Of a stretch of 64,000 bases of DNA, positions 33,107 through 45,241 are shown one piece after another. The position numbers and the translations under genes were made by a program. The DNA is taken from assembly GCA_020809705.1 (NCBI GenBank), contig CP085830.1:4092001-4156000 (forward strand), written 5' to 3'. The stretch's first letter is position 1; the number at the start of each line of letters is the position of its first letter. The notes under the pieces were generated by a model. The model saw only the letters and a list, made by a program, of their open reading frames with translations. It made no database searches and was not told the DNA's origin. This DNA comes from Calonectria ilicicola. Lineage: Eukaryota; Ascomycota; Sordariomycetes; Hypocreales; Nectriaceae.

Positions 33107-35058
33107 TTATTGATGCATTGGCATTGTCTCAGGGGACAGGCTTGAAGGATCAACAGCATCAAATTGAACAAGCTGATCCATATCAAGCTCAGCCTGTCCA
33201 GGCTGGACGAAGCCAGGAGAGGCGGTGTGCATGGGCAGGTTGATGGTGTGCTTCGAGTACATCTCGTTGAGGCTGGTGCCATCTTCAGAAACAGCGCACG
33301 AGCCGTCGTTGACGGGGTATAGATCGGCGGATCCAGGTCGTCCCATCATGCCCATTGGAGGAGACTGCTCGACAATGGAGGGCTCACCGGGACCGTTGAA
33401 GGGCATAGGAGAAACCGAGGTGGGAACACCGCCGTCAGCTTGAACCATGGGCGACAAAAAGCCATTACCGTAAGGCGTGTTGTAGTTTGAAGGCATTCCG
33501 TTAGCCTCGGGAGGGTGAGGGAAGAAGCCGGGGCTCGGGGGGAACTCGGCCGGGGACGCAGTGGTGGCGGACATGGGGTATTGGCGCATGTCCAAGCCAA
33601 AGCCAGCCTGTGTGTCAATGCGCAAGCCAGGGCCAACGGGGCCTGGTTGCTGGGGAATGGGAGCATAGATGTTGGGGTTCTGGTGAGGAGGAGCCATCTC
33701 ACCGGGAGGCTGAATGTAGAAAGAGGGCATTGGCTGGTTCTGGAACATGGCGAAGTCAACAGGCCCGGGGACGGATCGACTACGCTGGCGCTTGTGTCCA
33801 GGACCTGGGCGCATGCCTGAGTGCATCTGGCTGATTCCCCACTGCTGCTCTTGGAACATGCCCACATGAGGTTGGAAGCTGGGCTGGGACGAAGGACGAG
33901 CGGTGGGGGAGACGGGCGCCGACACAGACAGGGCATGAGGGTCGGCGAAGGGATGGTGAGCGTTGTGTCGGTTCATGAAAGACTCAAGAGACACGAGCTT
34001 AGCGAGCTGGCCGCTAAGAACCTTGGGGTTGCCACCAAGGTGGTGAACGAGGCACTGGGTTGCCTGCAGATCCTCCGTGAAATCGCCGCACTGGAAGAAA
34101 CCATTGGTGGTTGGCGATGAGTCCATGAAGAAGTTCGGGGGGCGGTTAAGCTCAATGACAATACCACCAAGCTTGTTGGGGTCGCCCTCGTTGTTCTCTA
34201 GGAAGATGTTCTTGATGTGTGAGAATGGGTACTCAATCTTGTATCCAGCCTGCTCGTTGTTGATGTAGTAAGTCATCGTGCACTTGTCAGGCGAATAAAA
34301 GATGATGAGATCCATGGTGTTTTGTCCAACTCGAGTCCACTTTCCAATGCTCAGAGAGCGGCAAGTGAGATGGTGGATCACTGTAGGTTCTTGTTAGTCC
34401 TGAAACTGGTGTTGCGACCAAAGGTCAACGGTTAGATCGGGCATCTACTCACAAACTTTGCCCTGGCCGCCCTGATCGCCACCAAGGAGCATGTTGCCGT
34501 GGCCAAATGGAACTAGTCCAGTGCGGCCGAGGTAAGTTCCACCAAGGCCCTTTCCAGACTCCATTGCCTGCATGGCTAGATAGGCTCGCATCGACTCAGG
34601 GATCGAGTCAATGTCCTCGCCAGTCTCCAGGCTCTTCTTGGCCAGCAGCTTGATCTTAGCACGTCTAAGTGGAACATGTCAGTATTGCTAACATGTCAGT
34701 ACATGAGATGAACTGGTCCTTACCTGTTCTGGAACCAAATCTGAACAGAACGCTCCGTCATGTTAATCTCCTCAGCTATTCTCTCGCGCACAGTAGCAGT
34801 AGGGGTAGGGTTCTTGTTGAACTCCATCTCCAGAGTAGTCAACTGGTCTTGAGTGGCCCGTTGTCGCTTCTGGTTCTTCTGCTGCTGAGTGAGGGTGCTC
34901 TTGCGAGGAGGTCGCCGCGATGCGGACTGGCTGTTGCTGGCCGAGGGAGATGGTGTTTGCTTAGAGGAGGTAGGTGTGCCGACGGCCGAGTTGGGAGTGG
35001 CGACCATAGGCTCAGGGCCTTGGCCCAAGGCCATAGGCTGCTCAACCTCAGTAGCCAT
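33107..35058 (-). CDS. Homeobox transcription factor (Htf1/Hox2-type developmental regulator)
   Basis: Three minus-strand exons, 34724-35058, 34453-34664 and 33107-34380, encode 606 residues. The homeodomain is at about 62-119: basic arm KNQKRQRAT, helix 1 LTTLEMEF, and helix 3 with [11 protein letters not shown] at 106-115. The first intron splits Arg112 inside this recognition helix. A long conserved fungal block follows, from about [13 protein letters not shown] through [28 protein letters not shown] and [23 protein letters not shown]. The rest is Pro/Gln/Met/Ser-rich, as in activation regions. The architecture and size resemble the Htf1/MoHox2 group, which controls conidiation in Fusarium and Magnaporthe; that equivalence is inferred from memory. 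Large noncoding regions flank it on both sides, which is common for developmental regulators. Confidence 0.88.
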
Positions 35059-38000
35059 TGCGAAGGGCGATGATCGCTTGAATATCCGCTTTAAATGGTG
35101 AAAATAAAACAATCCGAATTACTGAGCTACGTCGTGGTATGGTCACGGCGTTTTTTTGTCGTCGGCGAGTTCGAGTATCGATTAATCGGAGGGTCTTCGA
35201 ACAGGGCAGCGATATACCAGTCGATTCGACAGCAAATAGTAGAATTGTCAGTTGTACTAGGGAATGTAGAGAATGATGTGAGCCCGTGGCAGGGTAAATA
35301 AATGAGTGTCGTCCTAAGCCCGCGGGGATGGGGTAAAGGCAAAGTCGTGGTCTTCAAAGTGTAGGGGTAGATTCGCTTTGAAGGCAGCGTCTAAAGCCAA
35401 AGGAAAGGAATGGGACCCGGAAAGAGTGACGGGTGCCGAGAGGCGATTGAAGGTGAAGATTCACAAGAGAGTGACTTGAAGGAAAGAAAAGAAAAAAGAA
35501 TAGTGAGCGGGGGGAAGAAGGGGAAGAAGCGGTCACAAGGAAGGACTGGCGATGCAAAGATGCAGAAAGAGAAACGGGGGGGAGGGGGGCATCAAAGGGG
35601 AAGAGGAAGAAAAAGGGACAGGCCCAACCTAGCACGATGGGCGGTGGACAGCGCGCAGTGGACACCTCAGTGAGTGGGCAGCGCGTGCAGTGGGTGGACG
35701 GCGGCGTGGGCGGGCAAGCGGGCTGGGCTGGGGACTGGCACTGGGATACTGAGCGTGTGGGCGCGAGTGGGTGTGCGACAACGGGCTAGGGAAAAAAAAA
35801 CCCTCGGGACTTCGACCCAGGTACCGTGGCATGGCCTTTCCCCGGCTGGGCGTGCGTGGGGAGGGGCGGGTGGTGGGATGCGGCCGGAACGGTACCTTGC
35901 AGCCATGTACCCTGCCGAGGACCAGTGCTTTGGGCTGCAGGGCACCCAGCCAGTCAACTTTCACGCCTCCTACCCGTCTTGTCCGGGGCCACCCAGCGCC
36001 GCACAACAGCATACCCCCTACGGTAAACGTGCAGACGTGCAGCGCGTGGTGGGCAGCAGAATCGCCCCCAATGCTGCGTAGTGTGTGGTGCGTGGTGCTG
36101 CATAGCGGTCAAGTGGCCCTTTCCTCTTCGCCCTTGGCTTCCGTCGCTCCTCTCAGTTCTGCCCCTGGTCCCGCTCCGACTTGGACCACAGCTCGACGCC
36201 CATGTACGCCCGGCGCACGCAGCTAACAGTGCTCACTAGGACTGGACTGGGCTGGGCCAGGCCGCCCAGCCTAGGCCGCCCACCACCCACAAACTGACTT
36301 CATGTGTAAAAGAAAGAGTCGACGCTTCGCCCGCAGCGCAGACTCCATCAATCGATGGACCAACGACGTGTGCGCAACAATCGTCCCAAGTGCTAGGATG
36401 CCAATGCCGAACACGACCCTGCTCAGGCCAGCTGCCTGCTGCTCCAATCGCTCGCGGTTGCTGGCCCTCTGCTTCCTGCATGTCCACTCGCTGTGCTGAC
36501 GGCGTCCGTATAGTCGGCTTCCGACATCCAGTCCCAGGCCACCAGGCAAGCGGCGGCAAATCCACGCGCATGACCCCGCCAGCCTATCCTTTTTCGCCGC
36601 TCACCTAGCTCCTGTTTCCTCCTCAGTTGCCTGCAGAATTCTATGTATAGTACGAAATGCTGCATCCGCTGCTTCACGAGAAGGCCTCCCCCGTTCCCCG
36701 TAGGCCGTGTCCCCGTGGGCCGGCGCCGGCCCTCACGGACCAGTTAGAGGTCACCCGTGGACCACTACGTGCTAGGCCAGCCAGTGACAAAGCGCTGGTG
36801 GACTGCCCCCACCCCCCGCTACTACCCACCAGCGCCGCCAGCCCACTCCTCACCCGCTGGACGCTCGACCCTGACACCCACACACCACAACTGAGCCGTT
36901 GCCGACACAGTGCCTGGCTAGCCTATGTATATGCTTGGTCAGTAGGTTTGGATTCAATGCTGGAGAAGGCATCCTAGCTTGGTGCTGGACTCTTGTCCAT
37001 CAACCATCATCCCATCAGAGCACTTCTCCATCCGGTCCTCTGATCCACCATCTCTGCGCCCAGAGGGATCCTCACAAACGGTCTAAGCTTCTTTTGGGCG
37101 GTCTTGGCATCTGAAGACGATCCTTTGAGAAGAGAAGTGGGTGCAGCCCTTACGCGTTGACCCGGGCGGTTAAAGAGGAACGCGAGAAAAAAAAAAAATC
37201 CTACCCCAAGCAGTGTGACATCAACACTTCTCTCTCCCTCACCACCTTCACACCAACACCAACCGGGAGCTCAGGCCCGCGTGCTACTGCACATTGTGCC
37301 TCCGTCGCGCCCAAAGGTCCAAAGACGACCCAGCATCCTGGATTAGCACACACACCCGCGCCAAACGGCGCCTCTTCCAGTGACGAAAAAAGATCAAGCC
37401 TCGTTAACCTGAAGCCACTTTCTGCCATCCAATTTGTAAATATCGTCTCGTCTGCTTCAACCTCATCCACCATCACCTGAATCCCAAAAGCGTAACCAAC
37501 AACAACAACAGCAACACCAGACACGACTCTCGCGTTCGCCCAGTGTTCCACAGGCACCCTCCCCCCGTAGTGGACCACTGCCCTCTCCGTGCATCAGTCG
37601 CCTGGAGCTAAGCCGTTCCAGGGTCGCCCTTGTGCCACACAGAGTGCCAGAACACCAGGGGACCCCTTACACAGCAAGCACGCCTCGGCTTTCTCTCGCT
37701 CAAAGGCTCCAGACTGGCTCCCAGACATCAAGCTAGGATGTTTGTCATGCAAGTCTTGCCCTTCTCGGCAGGGGGCTACCTTGCGGATCACCAAGGCTCA
37801 GGCTCACGGCGAGAAGTGTCGGAGCAAGGGCCAGCGTGGATCCTCAGAATCCCTGGGCGCTTCTCAAACCCAAGCTACTGCAAGGTACACGCGATAGCAA
37901 CTGTGCGGCCCAGTCCCGCAGGGCACCGGCCCCACGGCCCCCAAACTGGCGTGTTCCTCAGGGGAAAACCCCTTTCTACTGGTCGTCTGCGGGCGGATGA

Positions 38001-41000
38001 GCCCCGCTGACGCACCGTGTTGGGCTTGGTGGTGTCACTGTCCTAGGCCGTCCATCCCGATCAAGAAACGGTGCTTTTTCGATGCTCCGTCTCTCACGGC
38101 AGTATGTGTATACGCACGCAAACACGCAGGCCGGCCGACGCTTGCTTGAACTCACGGGTTTGCTTACCTGTCTCAGCCGACGTCGGCTCCCTTGTCTTGC
38201 TCAAGTTTGGGCTGTCGTGTTTGGCTTGCTCGAGGTTGACCGACTTCCCCCATGTTTGCTATCGCCGAGACAGGCGACAGGTGGTCGGCCAGCCTGAATG
38301 ATCCCATTGTTGGCCAAGCAAGGTCCCAGAGCCAAACAAGAAGTCAACGATCGCGGCCAAGTCCACCGTGACACAAGCGGCCCGGCAGAGCCACAAACAC
38401 CAGGTCACTACAGGAGACCCGAATCCGCAAAGATTGGGTCTGGTGCTCTGGACTCACGAGCACCAACCAGCGTGGCAAAAGGCTGCAACTGCACCAGCTC
38501 AGGGGGTCTGACGCTGCCCTGTCGCTGATCACGCAGGCCAAGGACAAATCGAAGTAGTTGCCTGTCTTGTATACGGAGTCAGTCTCACCAGTTTTGTTTC
38601 ACGAGATCTATCACCCGGTCAGGTTGTTGTCAGAGTCTCGTGATACGCTTTACTTGCCACTTCAATTCGTGGTGAGATGCATCCATTCGTCCCGTGACTC
38701 TCCTGGAAACGGCAGCAAATACATTAAGCGGACTGAATCGTGCATTACGGTGCTTCAAAAGCCAAAGTCCCATGTTCCGTCTCGCATTACGGAGGCACCG
38801 TGCATCTGTGGCGGACACAGGTTGCATCGTTAGGGCGCAAAGTCCCATACGTTTAAACAGGGGCCAAGTCTTGTCGGGTAGCGTGGTTCTGCCTCTCGAA
38901 GGAATAACTACATCATAGTCTGTTGGAATTCTGCGTCTGTACGGCACAGTGCAGGACGGTAACTGCTGTTGAAATCCTCCCCACTCAGATGTCAACACCC
39001 AGCAGAATCCATCCCCCCATAATGCGCCCCTTGTCAACTATGTCGCGAACTTTCTTGCGCTCTTTTTCTTCGACGCGCGCTGATAAAAAAAAAAAAAAAA
39101 AAATTAAGTGGAGTGGGTTCGTACATACATGTCGAGCATGAAGAACAGCACGTTCGTCTCTTACCTAGAAGGGACTCGTGGTGGCCGAGTGTCATGCTAG
39201 GAGGGTCTTGGTAGCGGAAAGGGGGGAAAGGGCGCTAGAAGCATAAGCGAGGAGCGAGGACGTCTCCTCCGGCATCCGGCCACAGGGCTGGATCTTCCAA
39301 CTACTCAGCTCTAGAATGCTGTGCGGAGAGACGCGCTTTTCCTCCCGAAAGGTGACGGATCAGAAGCCGTCATATGCCATCGGAAGGCGGGCTAACCATC
39401 GTGCCATGTCGCAGTGATGACTTTGGACTGATCTGGACGCCCAACAACCGCCGTGCCATGTGTGCCTCGGGCCCTTGTTCCTGCACCCGCTGTCACCCCC
39501 GGTGTCATGCAGTGGGTCGTGGTGTCGCGTACAGTGCCCTGACTGTGACGGTCTCTGCTGCCTTCCCAAGATCCAGCCGTGATCGACAAGAATCTTGCGA
39601 TGGTAGGCGACTCAATAGAGAGCATCAGCCGAGCCTGTTTAATGCCTCTGGGTGCTAGTGTCGGAGATCTGTCACGACTTGGCAGCTCGTTACCCCTCTT
39701 CGGCCGGGCCCAAGGGCACAATTGATGACATCCGCACGTGTAAAGGATTCTGTAAACTCTCACAAGAGTGTGGATATGCTGCAGACCTGCGTGAAAGTGA
39801 ACTGCCAAAACCTGACGACAGCCATTACGCATAGCCGGCCCCTTTCGAGGCTACCGTGGCAGGCTAGCCCGTGTTTTTGGACGAGTCACAGCACGCCGGC
39901 GTTAATGGCTAGGGGCGGGCATTGGTGCACTCTATCCGGACAACCTTCAACCATTCTGTTTGAATGGCGACCGGTCTCAGCCACCAAACGGTCTTGTTGA
40001 CGGCTGACTTTGCAAGGCTCGGAGTGAGTGGTTCTCGTCCAAGACGGATTCAGGGTTCAGTGGGCGAGTGTGATGCAGCTCATTGGCCGCAGGTGGGACA
40101 CAGTGGCCGTAGCTGCAAAGAACGCCTCGACACCATCAGCTTCGGTGACCCCTGACCTAGACCCCTGGTCCCTCGCGCGCCTGGTACCTGGCAGGATCAG
40201 CAAACTCAGCTAGCCAATGTGCGCTGGCCTTTTTTCTCCCCCAGGCACACACAGCCATTGAGCTTGGGGGGATGTGTGACGGGTTTACCTCTCCCGAACC
40301 AGTCTAGGCGGCGATGCCACCGTCCTAACTGTGTGCTTGTCCATCATTCACTGCCTCGAACACAAAGCTAGGGCGGAGAGGTTAGCAGCGAAAGACTTTC
40401 GCTGGCTCCGCCTTTTGCCCTGCATGGGTGAGCAGAGGTGGGTGACACGGAATGGGCCTGGGGCGTGCGACCAGAAGATCCCCCTTTTTCACACAGCTGC
40501 CTGGGCCGGAATTCACTGGTGAGCAGTGGCGAGTTTACTGCCAGCAGGTGATTCCTCTAGTGTTCGATAGGATGTCGCCGTTTAGCACCATACGAGTGGC
40601 AATCCTCAAATGCTGCCCCCGTATCCCTACAACGTCTAGGGAATCATCAACAAACGGCACGACGCGCTCGATGATTTTCAGGGGGGGCAAGCCTTGGCTC
40701 ATGCCGAACCGAGTACGTCCCCAATGGCCATTTGAGTTTTGGGGCAAACGGTACGATAGCCCATCTTGCAGATCAAGTGTACAATAGGAGGTGTCATCGC
40801 CTCATGTATCTGTGGTCATCCGGCACACCCCCACAAATACATCCCAGTTTGCCGTGGTGGTTGAGCGCCCGTTCATACTCGTATCCACAACGGCACTACA
40901 ACGCGTCGAGCGCCTCTCTCAACCGCTTCCATGTCGTTGACTTGCACAGACACACAATAACCACCTTCCAGCAGATCCGGTAAGCTTTCTGTCAGCCTTA

Positions 41001-41997
41001 GCGGTTTTCTTTTCGCCTCATGGGCACATCTCTTGTCACTACAACTTTGTCCAGCCAAGCTCCCTCAAGCCAACTCTGCCCTAGGAAGGGCTAGAAGCGG
41101 GCGCTGGCACGCCCAGCTCGGCGGATCGCTTCCACATGGCATGGCTGATCCTGACCAGTGGAGTTTGCGACATCATTGCCCCAAGCGTCTGACTGGTACT
41201 ACTCACACCTTTTCAGACACACAAACACTACACGTTCCGTAGCGGGCGCGCTGAAACGTGAGTCGCCCCCTTGTGAGGTTCCATGCACGGACGGCAAAGT
41301 GGTGAGTGAGAGCAGAGACAACAGAGGCTGCTTGAGTCAACTTTGTGGCCCTGTGGAACACAAGCACCCTTGGATTGGAAGCTCGACTTGTCTGGTTCCC
41401 AATTTGGACAAAGGCAGGTCCACAGTTTACCTTTGGGGTCGCTCCATTCCGTTCATGATAGACGGTGTCTCAATTCAGTTCAACTCACTCTGATCCGACC
41501 AGTCAGCCTTTGCACTCAAAATGCTCCATTAGAGAAGTGCCGACCAACATGCGAGACTGTGTTATGGCTCACCCGGCTCGATTAGTACTGGTTTTCGCCC
41601 CTTGCGTGAAGTGAGTCGCGCTCACGCCGTCTTTGAGGTCCCGATCGGCACTAGTTCGCCCTTAGCCCGGGCACTGTTCGATGGTGGTCGACTCTGCATG
41701 TGTCACAGCGCCCATGAACTAGTTAGCATAGATGTTATGCGATCCGCCGCATCGCTGGCGGCCAACTATGGCTCCAATGACATCCAGCTTGGCTTGTGAT
41801 GCGACTACGTAGCTTGGTTTTTTTTTTTAAGTATACCCTGAGAGGCAGTCTGACTAGTGCAGGATACATATGCCTGTATGGCAGCGGCTCGGCTCTGCTC
41901 TAGTAGCAGCGGCGCTTTGGGCTTATACATATCAACAAAGCGCCATGTGGCAAAATGCGTAGTAGACTCAGATTGGAAACTATCACAAAGCTGTCTC
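35059..41997. other. Gene desert 3 (about 6.9 kb) upstream of the homeobox gene
   Basis: GC-normal to GC-rich DNA with no recognised protein. It starts with the promoter/leader of the homeobox gene. It includes CAACAA-type repeats near 37497-37520, a run of 19 A at 39085-39103, a start-less open frame at about 37441-37737 and many short frames on both strands with no coherent domain. A long noncoding transcript or extended regulatory DNA is possible but not shown by sequence alone. Confidence 0.5.
39085..39103. repeat. Poly(A) run of 19
   Basis: A homopolymer A tract in intergenic DNA. I see no clear target-site duplication or upstream retroelement sequence, so it is not called a retroposon tail. 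Confidence 0.85.
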
Positions 41998-43951
41998 TTA
42001 AAAATCATCCAGGCAGGGGCCCCTATAATGTCTTGACGCATAACCAAACCAATTAGCCGCTCCAAACATCAACATTACGCCGAGTACTGCGCAAGCATAG
42101 TCTAGATGGCGAGTCAGCTAGAGAAGGGGCTTAGGAAGAAAGTAGGACTCACTCATGTTTCCTGGTGTCACTGGTAGGGTGGTTGGGAGACAGTAAAAAA
42201 TCAGAGCCACCACTGCGCACACAATAGTGAGAGCGTTGGCGATCCATCCAAACGGACCCAGTCTAAATGGCCTGCTTGTGGGGAGAAATCGAACCGACCT
42301 CTTCCGCCATAACAATAGAGCGGCGGGAAAGGCGAAACTGACTTGTTGCAAAATCAGGCCGGTTGCTACCATGGCGTTGAAGGCTGTGCTTGATCCAAGA
42401 TAGATGAAGCCGAGAATAGCAACCACGATGCCATTTGCCACGAGTGCATACATTGGAACACCGTATTTTTCGCTCACGACAGATAACTTAGGAGAGAATA
42501 AAATACCATTGTCTCGTGCAAAGGAATACGTCAATCGGGACGCGGTCTGCTGACATCCTACAACGGCAAAGCAGCCACAGATAGTTAGAAGAACGGTGAA
42601 GGTGATGGCAGCTGAACGGGAGCTCGTCGCTTGAGCCCAAATCTCGAGGATCGGAATTCTATTTTCCATTAGTTAGGATAATGCCCCAATGGGATCTGGG
42701 AATGTCAGAAGGGAATATGCTTACGGAGCAGCGAGGACTGCATCAAAGTCAGTGGTGCAGTAAGTCATGGCGATTGCAAAGGCAAAACTGGTGATGAATC
42801 CCACGACTACAGTCGACATGAGAGCCTTGGGGACCGTCTTGGTGGCATTGGTGCATTCTTCTGCCAGGTGGATGGCCCCATCAAGGCCTGAGTAGATAAA
42901 ATTAGGGTTGGACATGCCAATCAAGAATACTACTCCATCAGCAGACCAGCCCGAGGTATTTTGAAACGTCTTCCATACGAATTCGTCGGATTGCTTCGGT
43001 GGGTTTCGAGCGAGGCATGCAACAAGGATAACAAGGAAGCTAACGAGGGAGAGAACGACTGAGCGGAGTTAGTTGACGAGTTGAAAAAAGCATGACATAT
43101 ATATATGTAACTTACATCCGACATCGTGGATCCATGCAGTTCTCTTCATGATGAACATGTTATAGACGAGAAAGATGATGTTGAACAATTGGAAGATTAG
43201 AAAAACATGCCATGATTCCACGGTATAATCCGCATGCATGAAGCTGGCGATTCCAGTAACTAGTTGCGCTGTCGTGACGGCAAAACCAGCGGTGGTGGCG
43301 ACCCATCCAAGTAGGTTGACACTTCCACAGCAATAGCTCTAATTGCAAACTCAAGTCAATAAATTAAAAATTTCCGACAAGAGAAAATAAAAATAATGAT
43401 TTAGAGCACTTACCAAGCCACGACTCCATTTCCTGGGCGCAATAAGCCCCGTCCAGTGGTATTGTCCACCTGCTGTAGGGTAGACGCTGGCAATCTCAGC
43501 CATGCTGGCGGCTGCACTGCCGTTCAACAAAAAGATGACAAGAATTCCATAGATTAGCGTGACCGGCCCGCCGGACGTGATTGAAAAAATCATGGTGGCG
43601 GAGACGGCCGCCCAGCTGTTGCAAATGTTCCATCCTAGCGCGATGATGCTGATGAGGCCAATATCTCGCTTGGTATGGGATTCGAGACCGAGTTGGGAGA
43701 GGTCAACGTTTTCTTGGATATTTCCGGATTTTACGGAGTCATCTATCACAAGGAGAAGGAGGAAAAATATTAGAACATTGTATTCACTCTCCAAGGTTGG
43801 AGTTGTGGTTTGTTGTAGGAGTTCCAGGCGAGAGCCTGGAAAGGGGGGGCTGGGAAAAGGGGAGCAAGAAGAGAGAGGAGGACGAACTGCTTTCTAACTG
43901 GGAGGCGTCAATGTTGACTGCCTTTGTCTCGACTGAGGAATCATTCTTCAT
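41998..43951 (-). CDS. APC-superfamily amine/GABA/choline-type permease (ACT family)
   Basis: Six minus-strand exons, about 43888-43951, 43414-43742, 43116-43338, 42725-43058, 42153-42658 and 41998-42101, encode ~519 residues. The family hallmarks are present: a charged N-terminus with KRDIGLISIIALGWN, the helix-1/2 GGPVTLIYG stretch, EIASVYPTAGGQYHWT, SGLDGAIHLAEECTNATKTVPKAL, and about 12 hydrophobic helices. This is the amino acid/choline transporter family of fungi (Uga4, Hnm1 and relatives), which import GABA, choline or polyamines across the plasma membrane. The substrate is not decided by sequence, but the divergent amine oxidase suggests an amine. Exon 1 uses a weak donor (GTTCGT) forced by reading frame, so the first ~22 residues are tentative. 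All other junctions are GT-AG and phase-consistent. Confidence 0.85.
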
Positions 43952-43992
43952 GGTGATGCTTCCTTCTTTTTTTCTTCTCTGAATGGATTTTT

Positions 43993-45027
43993 TTATCGAT
44001 ATTATGGATCGCCTGGCTTGCTGGCCGATGGACAGATAATCGTCAACCACATCAGTACAACGCCGGATTCAATATATATATCTGATGGGGCTACAGGCAC
44101 AAATTTTTAGTGTTATCTAACGTAGGACCGTGTTTATCGCCATTATCTCTTCGTCTCTATCTATGTGGCCCCCCTGGTAGATATCATGCAGCATGTGCCG
44201 TGCAGACCGGGCAGTGGGACGCAACATGTTTTTAAGCTAAAGGATTATGCCGGCACTGGGACAAAAATAACTGCAAAGAAGATGTAATGTGTTGTATATG
44301 AAATGAGAATTGGCGTTTCGGGGTGTTTGGATCATCTCTTTGGAGAACATATAAACCTACCTGCTCGATGGTATTCGCGGTGCCAAGAGCATTGGTATTC
44401 TGCATCTCATGTACCCTCTGGATATACGTAGCAAAGGAGCAAATTACATTGGATCGGAAACCCTTTTCACACTACTGGGAGAGAAACCGGGCCTTCTGAT
44501 AACGAAAAGCGGCACCCTTTCGGCGCGCCGATGCAGGCTGCAAAGACCCGGTAACCGATCTAGTTGGCACTGCGGCGGGGTCTCCTGGTGGCGAGTAAAA
44601 ACGTAGGCGAGGGCTCATGGCAGGATTTTTGTGGCCTGTGAGGGTTTACCAGATCGTGGTAAACGAACCCCGTGGGGGGGGGGGGAGGGGAAGGGGAGCG
44701 TCAGGTCTGATAAGCGCGGCTGCTTGGGTGGCCTGGCATGGTGAGATCTGGTTGGCGGTTGGGTCTGGGGGTTGTCCCGATGCGGCAATCAAAGTGAGAA
44801 AACGCTGATAAGGCGCGACGATAAGGCCTTTGAGCAAAGTCGATGGACGCCTTCTATCTGAATCGGATCTGGGCTTTGACTCAATCGGGCCAAAAAGTGC
44901 GGAGATAGTGGTGGGCGGCCTTGTTCCGAATGCGGAAAGGGAAGTGAGAGAGCTGTGTAAGTCGTCGGAACGGGTGGCCGGAACGCTAGTCAAGGCGTAT
45001 TGGGCGGTTCCGAGGACATGCTGATAG
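43993..45027. promoter_or_regulatory. GATA-site cluster in the permease/amine oxidase divergent promoter
   Basis: HGATAR sites (either strand) occur at 43993-43998, 44034-44039, 44113-44118, 44134-44139, 44143-44148, 44497-44502, 44708-44713, 44806-44811, 44819-44824 and 45022-45027. Fungal GATA factors of the AreA/NIT2 class bind closely spaced sites of this form to switch on nitrogen-catabolic genes. The interval also has a direct repeat of CGGAACG at 44966-44972 and 44979-44985, a plausible zinc-cluster target. These are motif matches only; binding is inferred. Confidence 0.55.
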
Positions 45028-45168
45028 ATGGTTATAAAAGTGGTCAGATGAATGATGTGTTTATTGAAGAAGCAGAAATTAACTAGATTCACAGATTCAC
45101 ATTGCTCTATACCTTTGAGTTGTCTCGAGCTCTTCGCAACGGGGGGTTTTGCTACAGATACACACAGC

Positions 45169-45218
45169 AACTACAACTACAACTACAACCACAACCACAA
45201 CCACAACTACAACTACAA
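45169..45218. repeat. Hexamer repeat (AACTAC/AACCAC)n
   Basis: About eight hexamer units lie just before the amine oxidase start, presumably in its 5' UTR. They give an unstructured A/C-rich leader. Confidence 0.85.
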
Positions 45219-45241
45219 TTCCGAGCCGCAACTACACAACC

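Noticed and set aside
39085..39103. Poly(A) run as a retroposon tail
   Set aside because: No target-site duplication or coding sequence of a retroelement is visible upstream.
44646..45170. 174-codon minus ORF in the divergent promoter
   Set aside because: It lies within the GATA-rich promoter of two real genes and shows no recognisable domain.
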